Assembly (NCBI RefSeq): GCF_000340215.1
Contig: NW_006921533.1
Coordinates: 2,295,386-2,359,385, forward strand
Reading direction: 5' to 3'
DNA length: 64,000 nt
Source: Pseudocercospora fijiensis CIRAD86
Taxonomy: Eukaryota; Ascomycota; Dothideomycetes; Mycosphaerellales; Mycosphaerellaceae
Shown: positions 17,530 to 29,209 of the stretch, piece after piece
How positions within the stretch are numbered: position 1 is the first letter of the stretch
Layout of the letters: every line of letters starts with the position of its first letter
Notes under the pieces: generated by a model
Told to the model about the DNA's origin: nothing
Databases searched by the model: none
The model's input: the letters and a program-made list of their open reading frames with translations, nothing else
Program-made: the position numbers and the translations under genes

Positions 17530-20500
17530 GAGCTACGGCAGTCTACTAACCGGATTAAAGTGCTTTAATTGTAATAGCACTAGCTATCTACTAGGCTAAT
17601 ACGACAAGCCTAAGGACTAGGCCCGAATCGACCGTACTACCGCTAAGTACCGAAAGCACCTCTTAGTAGCTAACGCTACCCCTATAGGCTAACCTTCGAA
17701 AAAAGAGTAAGCGCCGCACTAACTATTAGCCTCGTACGGCGTAAGACTATCGACATTGTACTAGCTATTATACGTACCTGTCTTATATCTAGGCCCGATA
17801 CTAACTATAAGGCAAAGGTTATACTAGACCCCGGAAATTCAGTTAGCGCCCTTATTAGCTATCGCCTAGCTAAGTAATTAGACCTTCGACAACTGCCGAG
17901 GACTAACCTACTAACCCTTGCTTAGTTTAATAACGCTCGGCACTTAACCTATAGAGCCTACTATATTCCTATAGTTCTAAAAGACGACCTCGGAAATAAA
18001 CGCCTACTAAACTTCACTACCTACGCGGTAGATATAGACAGCCTCCTATCCGATATTGTTATTAGCAACCCTATTCTTAAGTACTATACTATAGTTATAG
18101 ACTTAGGCAGTCAATAATAGCGATTTGGAATCGCTAGGAAAGAGGACATTAAACACATTAATGTTAGCGAGTGCCCTAATAATATTAGGGTCCTATTTAT
18201 TAGTAACCTAACCCTAGCTAATCCGACGGCCGACCTACTCGGTAGTAATAACGATAAACCTATGCCCCCTAATAATCCTAATCAGTTTGCTCGTATACTA
18301 GAGCCTATCCGAGAGACCTACATTAATGTGTTTAAACACTACCTAGCGTCGACATTGCCTATATTTAAAGAGACGGATTATAAGATTAATATTATAGAGG
18401 GCAAGGAGGTTCCTTTTAGCCCCCTCTACAACCTTAGTAAACGAGAGCTTGCTATATTGCGTAAGTATCTAGAGGAAAACCTAGCTAATAGCCGGATACG
18501 ATATAGTAACAGCCCTGCTAGTATACCTATCCTATTCGTGCTAAAGAAGGATAGCGGCCTACGTCTATATATTAATTATAGAGGGCTTAATGCTGTTACT
18601 ATTAAAGACCGCTGCCTACTTCCGCTTATTAATAAGACCCTCGATCGCCTTTCTAGTGCTTACTACTACACTATACTAGACATTAAGGATGCGTACTATC
18701 GTATCCGTATTCGTAAAGGTAACGAATGGAAAATAGCCTTCCGTACTCGCTATAGCTATTTCGAGTACTTAGTTATGCTATTCGGCTTAGCAAATGCCCC
18801 TACAACATTCTAGTCCTATATCAATCGGGCCCTATTAGGCCTATTAGACTACCTCTGTATAGTTTACCTAGATAACATCCTAGTCTATACCTATTTACCT
18901 AATATTGCAGAGCACTAGGCTATAGTACGCAAAGTCCTCGACTGCCTGCGGGCCTATAGCCTATATTGTAAGCCTTCTAAATACACCTTTGCTATTAAAG
19001 AGGTGTCCTTCCTTAGCTTCCTCGTATTAACCGAGGGTATTAAGGCTAATCCTAACCAGATTAAAACAATCACTAAATAGCCTATTCCTACGTCTATTAA
19101 AGAGCTTCAATTATTCCTCGGTTTTGCTAACTTCTACCGCCGCTTTATTAAGGGCTATTTACGGTATATCATGCCCCTAACTAAGCTTACTAAAACTAAG
19201 GCTAACCCTACTAGAGAATTCAAATAGACTAATAAGACATAAGCCGCTTTTAACGGCCTAAAGCAACGCTTTACTAATGTCCCCTTATTGCACTATTTCG
19301 TGCTAAGCAAGCAGATCCGAATTGAGACTAACGCTTTACAGTTCGCCGTATCGGCTATTATGTTATAGCAATTAGATAATAACTATTACTAGTACCCGAT
19401 TGCCTTCTTTTTACGAAAGATAATCGATATAGAACGTCGATATAAGACCTACGAGTAAGAGCTCTTAGCAATCGTAGAAGCCTTTAAGCATTAGCGCTAC
19501 TATCTTAATAGTGCTTAGCACACTATTTAGGTCTATATAGACTATAACAACCTCCGTAGCATTACTAAGGTTACTAGGGTTATAGGTCGACAGGCTAGAT
19601 AGGCCGTCTACCTCGCCGGGTTTGATTTTAATATATTATATCGGCTAGGCGTAAGCAACCCTGCTAATAGCCTATCGAGGCGACCTAATTACGACAGCGA
19701 AACCTAATACATTAATTCTTTGTTTCTAACCCTATAGTATAAGATCGCTATAGCCTGTATTGTTAATAAGCAAGCGTAGGATAAGCGGCTTACCGGACTC
19801 CGCGACGGCTTAAAGTATATTAATACTCTTGCTATATTAATAGTACGTGTTAAGGTAGGGGCTAAGGACACAGATAGGAGAAGTTATAATAACTCCCTAG
19901 TCGACATCGCAATATATAGTAATAGCGATTAAAGTACTAATATAGTTAATCCGGCTGCTAGTGCTATTAGATATATATAATACGTACCTCGTTTAATAGC
20001 GAGGGTGCTATTAAATAACCTTGCAAATAGGGATAGTTAATCGTTTATAGATAAGCTGTTACAGGCTTAGCAGAGGGACGCCTTTACTGCTAAACGTATA
20101 GACAAGCTTGTAAGTAGGCGAAAGACTCGATCTAGTAAGAGTAATTAGTCGGTCGACGACGAAGGTTACTTAAGGTTTAAGGGTAGATACTATATCCCCG
20201 CTAAACAATCGATTAGACAAGAACTTCTTAAGCGACACTATAATAGTAAGCTTGCCGGTTACTATAGTATAGAGAGGTCGCACGAGCTACTATCGCGTAT
20301 ATACTACTAGCTAAATAGTAAGCGGGATATAAAGGACTACGTAAATACGTATGCCGTATGTTAACGTGTTAAGGCACTAAAGCATTAGCCTTTTAGCGAG
20401 TTGTCCTTATTGCCAATCCCTTATAAGCTATTTATAGAGCTTATAATGGATTTTATTATAGGTCTTCCCCCTACTAAGCGAAGAGGAAGCAAAGACATCT

Positions 20501-21595
20501 TTAACGCTATCCTAGTCGTTATAGACCGGTTTACTAAGGGCGCTCGATATATCCTAGCGCGGAAAGATTAGACTGCTATTAATATAGCAGAAGCGCTATA
20601 GAACAACATCTTCTGTACCTATTAGGGGACCCCTAAAGGGATAGTTTCTAACCGAGGCTCGACATTTATATCTTATTATTAGAGTAAGATTTGCCTGTAG
20701 CTAAGACTTAAGCATCGCCTATCTATAGCATTCTATCTACAAATAGATAGTCAGACCGAAAGGCAGAATACCACGCTATAGCAGTACCTGCGTAGCTATA
20801 TTAATAAGAACCCTAATAACTAGGTTAATCTCCTATAACTAGCTGAATTCGTATACAATAACAGTGTCTACTTATTAACTAAGGTATCGCCGTATATAGC
20901 TATAATAGGCTAAAACGCAGCCTTACTATAAGATCTATTTACCTCGCTCGAGGCCGAGCGTAAGGAAAGGGAAGCGCGTTAAGCCCCTAAAACACTAGCG
21001 GCTATAGAGAGGGTTTAGGAGATGCGAGAAATTCACGCTAAGATAGCTAACAAACTAGCAAAGGCCTAGGCCTATTAGAAGGCCTACTACGACAAACACT
21101 ATACGCTAATAACCTTCAAGCAAGGTAATATAGTTATGCTTAGTATAAAGAACCTCCGCATCCGCAAACACCTATTACCTAATAGCAAAACACGCCCTAA
21201 ACTAGTACTAAGGTATATTGGCCTATTCCGCATTCGGGAAGTTAAGGGCTCTTCCGTATAGGCCTATTAGTTATAGCTCCTACTATACTATACTATCTAT
21301 AATACCTTCTACATCTCCCTCCTTAAACTATACTACTACCGCGGAGACTCTAATAAAGGAGCCCCTGCTAAACATAAAGAGATACTAGCTAACGGTAAAG
21401 AGCTATAGTCTATAGAACGTATTCTAAAGCACCGGACTAGGCAAGGCAAAAAGGAGTACCTATTAAGATAGCAAGGCTATTTACCTAAATAGGACTTATA
21501 GGAAGCTAAAGGTTCCTTTAAGGATATAACCGAGTTGTTAGATAAGTATTAGACTAGCGTAAAGAATAAGAAGAAGGCTAAAAGCTTATAATGTT
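17530..21595 (+). pseudogene. Gag C-terminus and Pol of chromovirus A, RIP-inactivated
   Basis: The polyprotein would copy RNA to cDNA and integrate it. Visible in order: zinc knuckle KCFNCNSTSY (about 17567; His to Tyr); protease ILDPGNSVSALIS (about 17820); RT from about 18262, with EVPFSPLYNLSKREL, LYINYRGLNAVTIKDR and ILDIKDAYYRI; the active-site box YLDN, whose second Asp is AAC at 18874-18876; RNase H (RIETNALQFAVSAI, about 19320); integrase HHCC-type (ERSHELLSRIYY) and core (ELIMDFIIGLPPTKRRG, VVIDRFTKGARY; about 20220-20800); and a C-terminal chromodomain-like ILKHRTRQGKKEYLLR..QGY (about 21425). Stops fall mostly on expected Gln/Trp codons. Confidence 0.88.
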
Positions 21596-22838
21596 ACTAT
21601 TAAGGCCTAGGATTAATGCTACCCCCGGGGTACTATTAGGTAACTAATTAGAGGCAAGCAATTGTTAGCAATAAAGGATAATAAGACTATACTACTATAG
21701 AATCTACCTCTTTACTAGCGCACTATATAAGACCCTTCCCTTAGCGCCCCCTCTTATTCCTTTATTCTATCGAAGCCCTAAGGCCTAAGCGATTAATAAG
21801 GGCGATACGCGCGCGCGCGTGCGAATAACGGTAATAAAGATAATAGCGTCGCGCTACGAGCTAGCGAAGGACGGCGCGGCTAGCGCGGCTATATTAGTAA
21901 CAGTGTTATAGAGTATGTTGCTATTAAGAAAGGAAGGATATAGCTATATTAGTAACGGTATTGCCGAGTTATTGTTAGTTAAAGAAGGAAATTAAAACAA
22001 GGTAAAGTTAGCGCTAAGACGACTAGCGCCGCTATTATTAACATTACTTACTATTGTCGCTACGCCTATAGATACAACCTTACCTACACTACGAGCCTAA
22101 GGCACCTTTAATCAAAACTTTAATTAAAACTTTAATTAAAACTTTAAGCCGCTTAAAAGATTAAGCGACTAATAGACTAACTAACTAAGGGCAAAACTAT
22201 AGAGCTAAGCTAGCCGGGGTCGATCTTGCGGATAATAGGTTACTCCTCGATCTATCTAACCCTTTAAGCGAGGCGAACCTCTACTACTATACTTATAATA
22301 GCCTTTACTTATAGAAACTAGAAGAACAGAGTTTTTTAAAAAGATATAATTAGTTAATACTTAAAGGCTACTAAACCTAACTAATTGGGGCTAGCGAAAC
22401 TATAACAATAATAGCCCTCGTAACAACAAGAATAATAACCCTCGGAAGCGGACAAACCCTCGGAAGCGGATATTGCTAGGTCTTTTAAGAGTAGACGTAA
22501 AGAACTCGGTACGATATTACTTAGAGCGGAGGTAGAGCTGCAATACCTCGTACGTCTACCTATTATAGTAGGGAAGACGCGCTCGTATTATAATTAGTCG
22601 AAGGCCCTTAATTCTTATAGATATATATTACTCTATAGCTTATTATATATAGGGATAGCGCAGTTGGAGTTAGACATTGTACTAGAAGTAAGGTTTAATA
22701 TAGTTATATAATTAGGTAGTTAAGTATTCAATTTAGCGCGGCTAAGCAGCTTATTAGACTTGCTAGGTTAGTAGTAACGGAGGTCAAGGTTGGAATATAG
22801 AAAGGCTACGAGGGCGCGGCCTTTAGAAGGGAAGCGTA
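21596..22838. other. 3' non-coding region of chromovirus A
   Basis: About 1.24 kb between the chromodomain and the 3' LTR, homologous to 37695-38963 in E and to 29210-30430 (inverted) in FG. It contains three tandem aaaactttaatt units at about 22107-22146, an unusual alternating cgcg run at about 21810-21825 and a polypurine tract at the end. No gene recognised. Its conservation between copies shows it is a normal part of this family. Confidence 0.7.
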
Positions 22839-23026
22839 TATTAGAGGCTATACGTAATTAGTATATAACTGGCTCGAGTGAAGCTAGGGTCTTAGTGCCT
22901 TAGGCAGGGCTTAGCGCTTGGCGCTAGGCTAACTAGCCTACCTTCCTCCTTCTCCTCCTAGTTCTCTATCGAATACTACCTGTACCTACTACTACCCTAT
23001 CTACCTGCTAATATACCCTTCTTACA
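22839..23026 (+). repeat. LTR (188 bp) shared by chromovirus A and the start of B
   Basis: It starts TATTAG (TGTTAG before RIP), contains the aggcagggcttagcgcttgg block and the ccttcctccttctcctcctag pyrimidine block, and ends cttaca. It matches the 197-bp LTRs of E. B's gag sequence follows immediately without primer-binding site or leader. Confidence 0.88.
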
Positions 23027-24770
23027 GCTATTTAGCTTTAGTAACGGCTAGAGTCGAGGATCCGACTAACTAGTACTAACCGTAGCAACCGTAGTAGCCG
23101 CGGAGGAAACTAAGGTTCCTACTAAGATAATAATACTAATAGTAGGAATAGTAACAACGACCGTAGAAGAGGCCGTAGTTAACGGCTATATAGAGGAGGC
23201 CGTAATAGGGGCCGTAGAAGGGGCTCGTATCCCTATAATACTAACCGCTCGACTAACAATAGCAGTAATAGCTATAGCAATCCCCTAACCGGATTGAAGT
23301 ACTTTAACTACAATAGTACTAGCTATCTATTAGGCTAATACAACAAACCTAAGGATCAAGCCCGAATTAACTATGCTTCCGCTAAGTATAGGAGACACCT
23401 TTTAGCCGCTAACGCTACCCCTATCGGCTCTTTTAATTAGTCGAAAAAAGAATAAGCGCCGCACTAACTATTAGCCTTGCACGGCGTAAGACTATCGATA
23501 TTGTGCTAGCTATTATACGTACCTGTCTCGTATTAGATACGTATAGAACTAACTATAAGACTAAGGTTATACTAGATCTAGGAAATTCAGTTAGTGCCCT
23601 TATTAGCTATCGCCTAGCTAAGCAATTAGACCTTCGATAATTAAATAGGGCTAACCTACTAACCCTTGCTTAGTTTAATAACGCTCGGCACTTAACCTAT
23701 AGGGTATACTATATTCCTATAGTCCTAAGAGACGACCTCGGTAATAAACGCTTATTAGATTTTACCGCCTACGTAGTAGATATAGATAGCCTTCCCTCCG
23801 ATATTGTTATCGGCAACCCTATCCTTAAGTACTACGCTATTACTATAGATTTAGGCCTCTAGAAGTAGCGATTTAGAATCGCTAGGAAGGAGGATATTAA
23901 GCATATCGACGTTAGCGAGTGCCCTAACGATATTAGGGTCCTATTTATTAGCAACCTAACCCTAGCTAATCCGACTACCGACCTACTCGGTAGTAATAAC
24001 GAAGAACCTATACCCCCTAATAGTATAGACCCTAATTAGCTTACTCGTATACTAGAGCCTATTCGAGAGACCTATATTAATGTATTTAAATACTACCTAG
24101 CATCGACATTGCCTATATTTAAGGAGACGGATTATAAGATTAACATTATAGAGGGCAAGGAAGTCCCTTTTAGTCCCCTCTATAACCTTAGTAAACGGGA
24201 GCTCGCTATATTACGTAAGTACCTAGAGGAAAACCTAGCTAATAGCCGGATACGGTATAGTAACAGCCCTACTAGTGCCCCTATCCTATTCGTACTAAAG
24301 AAGGATAGTAGCCTGCGCCTATATATCGATTATCGTAGGCTTAATACTATTACTATTAAAGACCGCTGTCTACTTCCGCTTATTAATAAGACCCTCGATC
24401 GCCTTTCTAGTACCTACTACTATACTATATTAGTATTATTAGATATTAAGGACGCCTATTACCGCATCTGTATTCGTAAGGGTAACGAATAGAAGACGGC
24501 CTTCCGCACTCGCTATAGCTATTTCGAGTACTTAGTTATGCTATTTAGGCTAGCTAACGCCCCTACTATATTCTAGTCCTATATTAATCGGGCCCTATTA
24601 GGCCTATTAGACTACCTCTATATAGTTTACCTAGATAACATCCTAGTTTATATATACTTACCTAATATTACGGAGTACTAGGCTGCAGTCCGTAAGGTAC
24701 TTAACCGCCTACGGGACTATAGACTATATTATAAGCCTTCTAAATGTACCTTTGCTACTAAGGAGGTAGC
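23027..24770 (+). pseudogene. Chromovirus B, left part (gag C-terminus to RT)
   Basis: It begins at the gag position corresponding to 33376 in E, so about 1.2 kb of leader and gag is missing. It has the zinc knuckle region (about 23307), protease (about 23570), and RT with EVPFSPLYNLSKREL, LYIDYRRLNTITIKDR, an odd LVLLDIKDAYYRI (3-codon insertion near 24427) and YLDN (Asn at 24637-24639). It stops at 24770 where element C is inserted; the frame resumes at 61208. The 127-codon open segment at 24109-24492 is part of this RT. Confidence 0.88.
24766..24770. repeat. Left TSD of element C (GTAGC)
   Basis: Identical to 61203-61207. The chromovirus B RT frame is interrupted exactly here. Confidence 0.9.
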
Positions 24771-25116
24771 TATTACGGTTACTCGCGATAGATCGTTAGG
24801 TAACTTCTTATTACGTGCAAGCCGAGGCTTCTTTAGAGAGGCTAACGTAAGCGGGAGGCTAAGATAGAATAATTAGTACAAAGGTAATTCTAATTAGTAA
24901 GTAGGTAACATAAGTTGAACGCCTCGAACTATAAGAGTATCTCGGCGTTCCTAAATACAAAGGAGATATCTTATCTATAGTCGTAAGCGACGTAAGCGAC
25001 GCTATCGCTCTCGACCGCTCCTATCGCTCCTAGTAAGATAGAGCGATAGCTTAGCCCGCTAGTCTTAGCGTCGCTCTAAGATTATATAAGGACTCTAACT
25101 AATTAGATCCGTAATA
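24771..25116 (-). repeat. Element C 3' LTR (346 bp, left)
   Basis: Starts tattacggttactcgcg and ends gatccgtaata. Near-identical to 60857-61202 and the same length. Differences are C/T or G/A (for example the first base pair TA versus TG). It is the downstream LTR because the pol genes are on the minus strand. Confidence 0.93.
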
Positions 25117-25130
25117 CTATCCCCCTCCTT
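25117..25130 (-). promoter_or_regulatory. Polypurine tract of element C
   Basis: On the minus strand the sequence reads AAGGAGGGGGATAG directly before the LTR start. It is the expected plus-strand primer site for reverse transcription, and it confirms minus orientation. Confidence 0.8.
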
Positions 25131-25199
25131 AAGCGGAATAGTCCCTTATTCCGGAACTTTCTAATTCTAACTTCTTTATTATACTAAAGTTATCGAAGG

Positions 25200-25760
25200 A
25201 CTTGTCTTCTCGCTAGCGTAAGGAAAATATCGTAAATAATATCCTCGCCGACTATCTCGAAATACCGATCCGCTACTTCTATTGCGAATAGGCCGGTAAA
25301 TCCTATAAGGTCGATCTTCGTTCTAGTCGCTACTCCGAGTGCGCCCTATACGGCTAGTCCTATAATATATAAGTTACTTATATAGAGTATAAAAAAATTC
25401 GGAAGGCGCGCCTAAAGATAGCTAAAGATCTTAAGGCGGCCGAAGAGGAGGAGGACCTCCTTACGCGGAAGCTTTTCGAGTATCGCGTAAAGGTCTACCG
25501 CTTACGTAAGTTGCTACGTATAAAGGAGGATCGGGAGGTATAGGCTCTTAAGGCAGAGGAAGCCTCTATCTAATAGGCGGAGGAGCTCGAAAGAGAGCTA
25601 GGCTCTTCGCCTATAGAGCCGATATTATTCCCTTTACCTACTAACGAGCCGTTTCCCCTAGATAGCCGATTATAGATGTCTCCTTATAACTAGAGTCGTC
25701 TAGATAGGATATCCTAGCCTATCTCTAAAATCCCTAGTAGGAGTACCGAGAATCTAGTGT
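25200..25760 (+). pseudogene. Accessory ORF of element C: Cys-rich plus coiled-coil protein, antisense to pol
   Basis: The plus-strand frame reads IPIRYFYCE, SSRYSECALYG (remnant of a C-x2-C / C-x2-C pattern) and then a strongly charged coiled coil (KKIRKARLKIAKDLKAAEEE, LTRKLFEYRVKVYRLRKLL, LKAEEASI) and a Pro-rich tail (SSPIEPILFPLPTNEPF). Stops are TAG/TAA at likely Gln. Small proteins with a CxxC cluster followed by a coiled coil are common in fungal repeats, as far as I recall; their function is not known to me. It lies between the PPT and the end of pol on the opposite strand. Confidence 0.55.
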
Positions 25761-25884
25761 CCTAAAGGTATATATTTTTAGTATTTCCTATCTATTTTAT
25801 CTTCTAGCTAGTTAGTCTAGTAGTATAATTCTTAGCTATAAAAGATATAGTTGCTAGGTACGCTATTAGAGTCTCCGCTCCTCG

Positions 25885-25972
25885 AGCTATACTGCCCTAG
25901 GTCGTTAAGAACTCTAAGGCGCTATAATCGATAGGGTCTAAGAGGTCGTAGGTTTAATTCCTATACTAGCTA
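25885..25972 (+). tRNA. Possible degraded tRNA-like sequence (class II length)
   Basis: An A-box-like tgccctaggtcg and a B-box-like GGTTTAATTCC (GGTTCAATTCC before RIP) lie at tRNA spacing. The T arm is GTAGG/CCTAT with a 7-nt loop. The acceptor strands agctata and actagct pair at 5 of 7 positions. The 88-nt total would suit Leu or Ser, and a T run follows. The D arm is too long and the anticodon loop lacks U33, so it could be a tRNA-derived repeat or chance. Confidence 0.25.
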
Positions 25973-25979
25973 TTTCTTT

Positions 25980-28900
25980 TTGTCTAGTTTTGGTATTTTT
26001 TAATTATCTGCTAATAGTTCTATAGGTTTCCTTTTAGTTCCTAAGTATTTTCTAAATATAGGTATCCTTTCTATTTAATAAGGTATTTCTGACCTTACTA
26101 GTCTAGGATTTTTTCGACTTTAAACTCGTTTTCTTCCTTAGGTTAGAAGTAAAATGTTTCTTAGTACGGTGTTTCGGCGTCTATAGGTTCTAGTATAGAG
26201 ATATAGAATACTAGGTAGATTTTTGCGTCGTCCGGTAGTTTAAGTCGGTAATTAACTAGTCCCTTAGGCTTATTAATTAAGAATAGCCCGACTTTAACGT
26301 AGTCTAGTTTCTTAGTCGTTCTCCGGGTTCTTAGATTCTTCGTTAGGAGGTAGACCTTATCCCCCTTCTTTAGCTAAGGTACTATTTTTCGTTTAGTATT
26401 ATACGTTCCCGTTATCTTCTCTTAAGACTCGGCAATTGCCTTCTATAATTGTTTATACACCTGCTTTAAGTCTTATAAAGCTACTATCGCCTTATCCGTA
26501 TATAGATATTATAAATAATATTCCCCGAATAGCTGCGGATATTTCCTAAAATTAGCGAAGAATAGTGTTTCTTTCGTAGTCTTAGATTGCTAATTGTTTA
26601 GTACAAGTTGTACTATAGGCAATAGCGATGCCTAATTGGTCTATACGTAGTTAACGTAGTATCGTAAGTATACCTCTAAGGCCTAATTCTTAATTTCTGT
26701 TTAGCCGTCTGTCTATAGGTAGTATACCGTTAATAGCTTGTACTTAATTCTAAGTGTCGCTATAAGCGTCTTCTAGTAATTTGACGTAAAGAGCTTGTCT
26801 CTATCCGTAATATAGGTCCTTAGAAATCTATAGTATCGTATAAGTCTATCTAGTACGAGGTATCCGAGTTGCTCTGCCGTACTTGCTTCGTTAGTAGGAA
26901 TAAAGTGTATATATTTCGTAAGCCTATCGACTATAATAAGTATTATATCGTAGCTATATCCTATAACTAGATCCTTAGATTTTAGTAGTTTCGTAATAAA
27001 GTCTATTGTAACTTCGTCCTATAGCTTATCTAGTAGCGTCCTAAATTAGATATATCTATATTTAGCGTGTCTATTAGCCTTGTTACGCTGACATTATAGA
27101 CATTTCTTAATATATTCTAGAACTCGTTGTCGTATATATAGGAATCCGAAGCTTCGCTTAACTAGTTCTATTGTTTTTAAAACTCTAGGGTATCTATTTT
27201 CTAGTCCGTCGTAGTATTGTCGTATATACTCCGTAACTCGTTCCTTAGGTACTTAGTATTTCCTATACTCGATTAGGAACTGTTCTTCTATATCCTAAAG
27301 AATTCGTATAATATAGTTGAATTCCTTTATATTAGTACTAAGGCTTCTGTCTTAGTTTGCCTTTAATATCTGTTACTATACTAGTTTGTAACCTTCTATA
27401 TAGTCGCTATAGCGGCTTAGTACGTCGGCTCGTCCGTTCTCGCGTCCTAGGGTATAGCGGATTTCGAACTTATACTATCCTAGTAGCTCCGACTAGCGGG
27501 CCTATCTTCGGGTTAGTACTTTAGTCGTAGTAAAGTAAGTTAGATTCTTATAATTAGAAAGAATCGTAAGACTTAGTGCTCCTTCCGCGTATACTCGCTA
27601 GTGTTATAGTAATGCAACTATTACAAGTAGCTCCTTATTATAGATATCGTAGTTCTATTCCGCGGGTAATATCTTTCTCGAGTAATAGGCTACCGGGTAC
27701 CGTTTCCCGTTATGCTCTTACGTAAGGTATACTCCTATAGCTCTATCTAACGCGTCTGTCTCTATCTAGACCGCCTTATTCCTATCGAATAGTCGTAGCG
27801 TTAGTGCGGAAGCGTATTGCTCCTTTAGTTGCCTAAACGCTATATCTTCCTTTATACTCTAGTTCTATTTCTTGTCTTTCTTTATAAGCTCCGTAAGGGG
27901 TGCCGCTATCTTAGAGTAGCCCTCGATGAATTTCCTATTATAGTTAGCTAATCCTAGGAATAATTGTACATCCTTAACGTATATTAGCGTTAGCTATTCC
28001 TATATTAACTTGGTTTTTTCTAGATCGATCCTAATTCCTATAGTACTAATAATAAATCCTAGGAATTTAACTTCCTTCTTATAGAATTCGTATTTCTTAG
28101 GTGCAGTCTTAAATCCTACTTAAGTGAATCGTTTAAAGACGTCCTATACTATCCGTATATAGTCCGCGAGAGCTCCCTTAGTATAGACTAAGATATCGTC
28201 TATATATACGATAACGTATACGTCTAGGAGGTCTCGGAGGACTTCGTTAACAAGGTCTTAGTATAACGCTAGGGCATTCGTAAGTCCTATAGGTATAACT
28301 AAGAATTCGTAAAGCCTATATCTTATTCGGAATGCTATTATCTACTCGTATCTAGCTGCTATACGTATTACGTAAAACGTATCGCGTAGGTTAATCTTCG
28401 TATACTAATCTAATCTAGTTAATCGGTCTTGTATTTCTTCGATGTTCGGTAATAGGTACCGATTCTTAATCGTAATATCGTTAAGTCGTCTAAAATCGAC
28501 TACTAGCCGTCCTTCGTCTAATCCGGCTTTCGGAACGAATATTACTAGTAAGGCTGCCGAGGATATCGACTTCTATATCTAGCCTTTTTCTAGTTTCTCT
28601 TTTAGCTACTTATCTAGGGTTTTAAGCTCTTTCTTAGACATTGCGTATAAGGGTCCCTATAGAGGCTCTTTCCTAGGCTGTAAATGTATCTTATAATCCT
28701 ATAGTTAGTATTTAGGTAAGGCCGCCTTGCCTCTCTCCTCTTTAAAGAGTCGCTTCTACTTGCTATACTCTTTAGGAATATCTAGGTCCGAGATTCTAGT
28801 TTTATTCTCTAATAGCGTATAACTTCTATCCTTCCCGTAATTATTATTATAACCCTCCTAACCTAACGGTAGTATCGATCCGGGTTGAATACGGTTCTCC

Positions 28901-29008
28901 GTAATTCCTATCGACGTAAACGTCTTACGAGTAGCCCTACGTTTGTTAATCTTATCTGTCTACGAACGCTGCCGCTATATAGGTTGAATGCCGATTATAT
29001 AGTCGTAT
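25980..29008 (-). pseudogene. Element C Pol: RT, RNase H, integrase, chromodomain
   Basis: From right to left on the minus strand: RT with LQPRKEPLQGPLYAMSKKEL, RLVVDFRRLNDITIKNRYLL and an intact active-site box YIDD (28195-28200), unlike the other families here; RNase H (VQIETDALDRAIGVYL, about 27750); integrase zinc-binding and core (DEVTIDFITKLL, VVDRLTKYIHFIPT, about 26870-27040; QTDGQTEIKN); and a chromodomain at the end (KYLIKQKGYLYLENTQELKG, about 26000-26110). Stops are TAG/TAA mostly at Gln/Trp. Upstream it is cut at 29008 by FG; the protease side resumes at 43312. Confidence 0.88.
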
Positions 29009-29013
29009 TCCTT
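29009..29013. repeat. Left TSD of FG (TCCTT)
   Basis: Matches 43307-43311. It lies inside the element C pro-pol region. Confidence 0.88.
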
Positions 29014-29209
29014 TATAAGAAGGGTATGTTAGTAGGTAGATAGGGTAGTAGTAAATTAGTGTAGTATTCGATAGAGATCTAAAAGGAGAGGGAGGAAGGC
29101 AGGCTAGTTAGCCTAACGCTAAGCGCTAAGCCCTGCCTAAGGCACCGAGACCCTAGCTTTACTCGGCCTAGTTATATACTAATTACGTGTAACCTCTTTA
29201 GTCCTAATA
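29014..29209 (-). repeat. FG 3' LTR (196 bp)
   Basis: Begins tataagaagggtatgttag and ends cctctttagtcctaata on the plus strand, which is the inverted form of the E LTR. Its partner is 43111-43306. Confidence 0.9.

Larger units (their letters stand above)
17525..23026 (+). mobile_element. Ty3/Gypsy chromovirus A, 5'-truncated, with 3' LTR
   Basis: It begins inside gag just before the zinc knuckle and continues through protease, RT, RNase H, integrase and chromodomain, then about 1.25 kb of 3' non-coding DNA, a polypurine tract (agaagggaagcg) and a 188-bp LTR. It is the same family as B, E and FG. There is no 5' LTR in front, so it is truncated or deleted at about 17525. B follows directly after its LTR. 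Confidence 0.85.
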
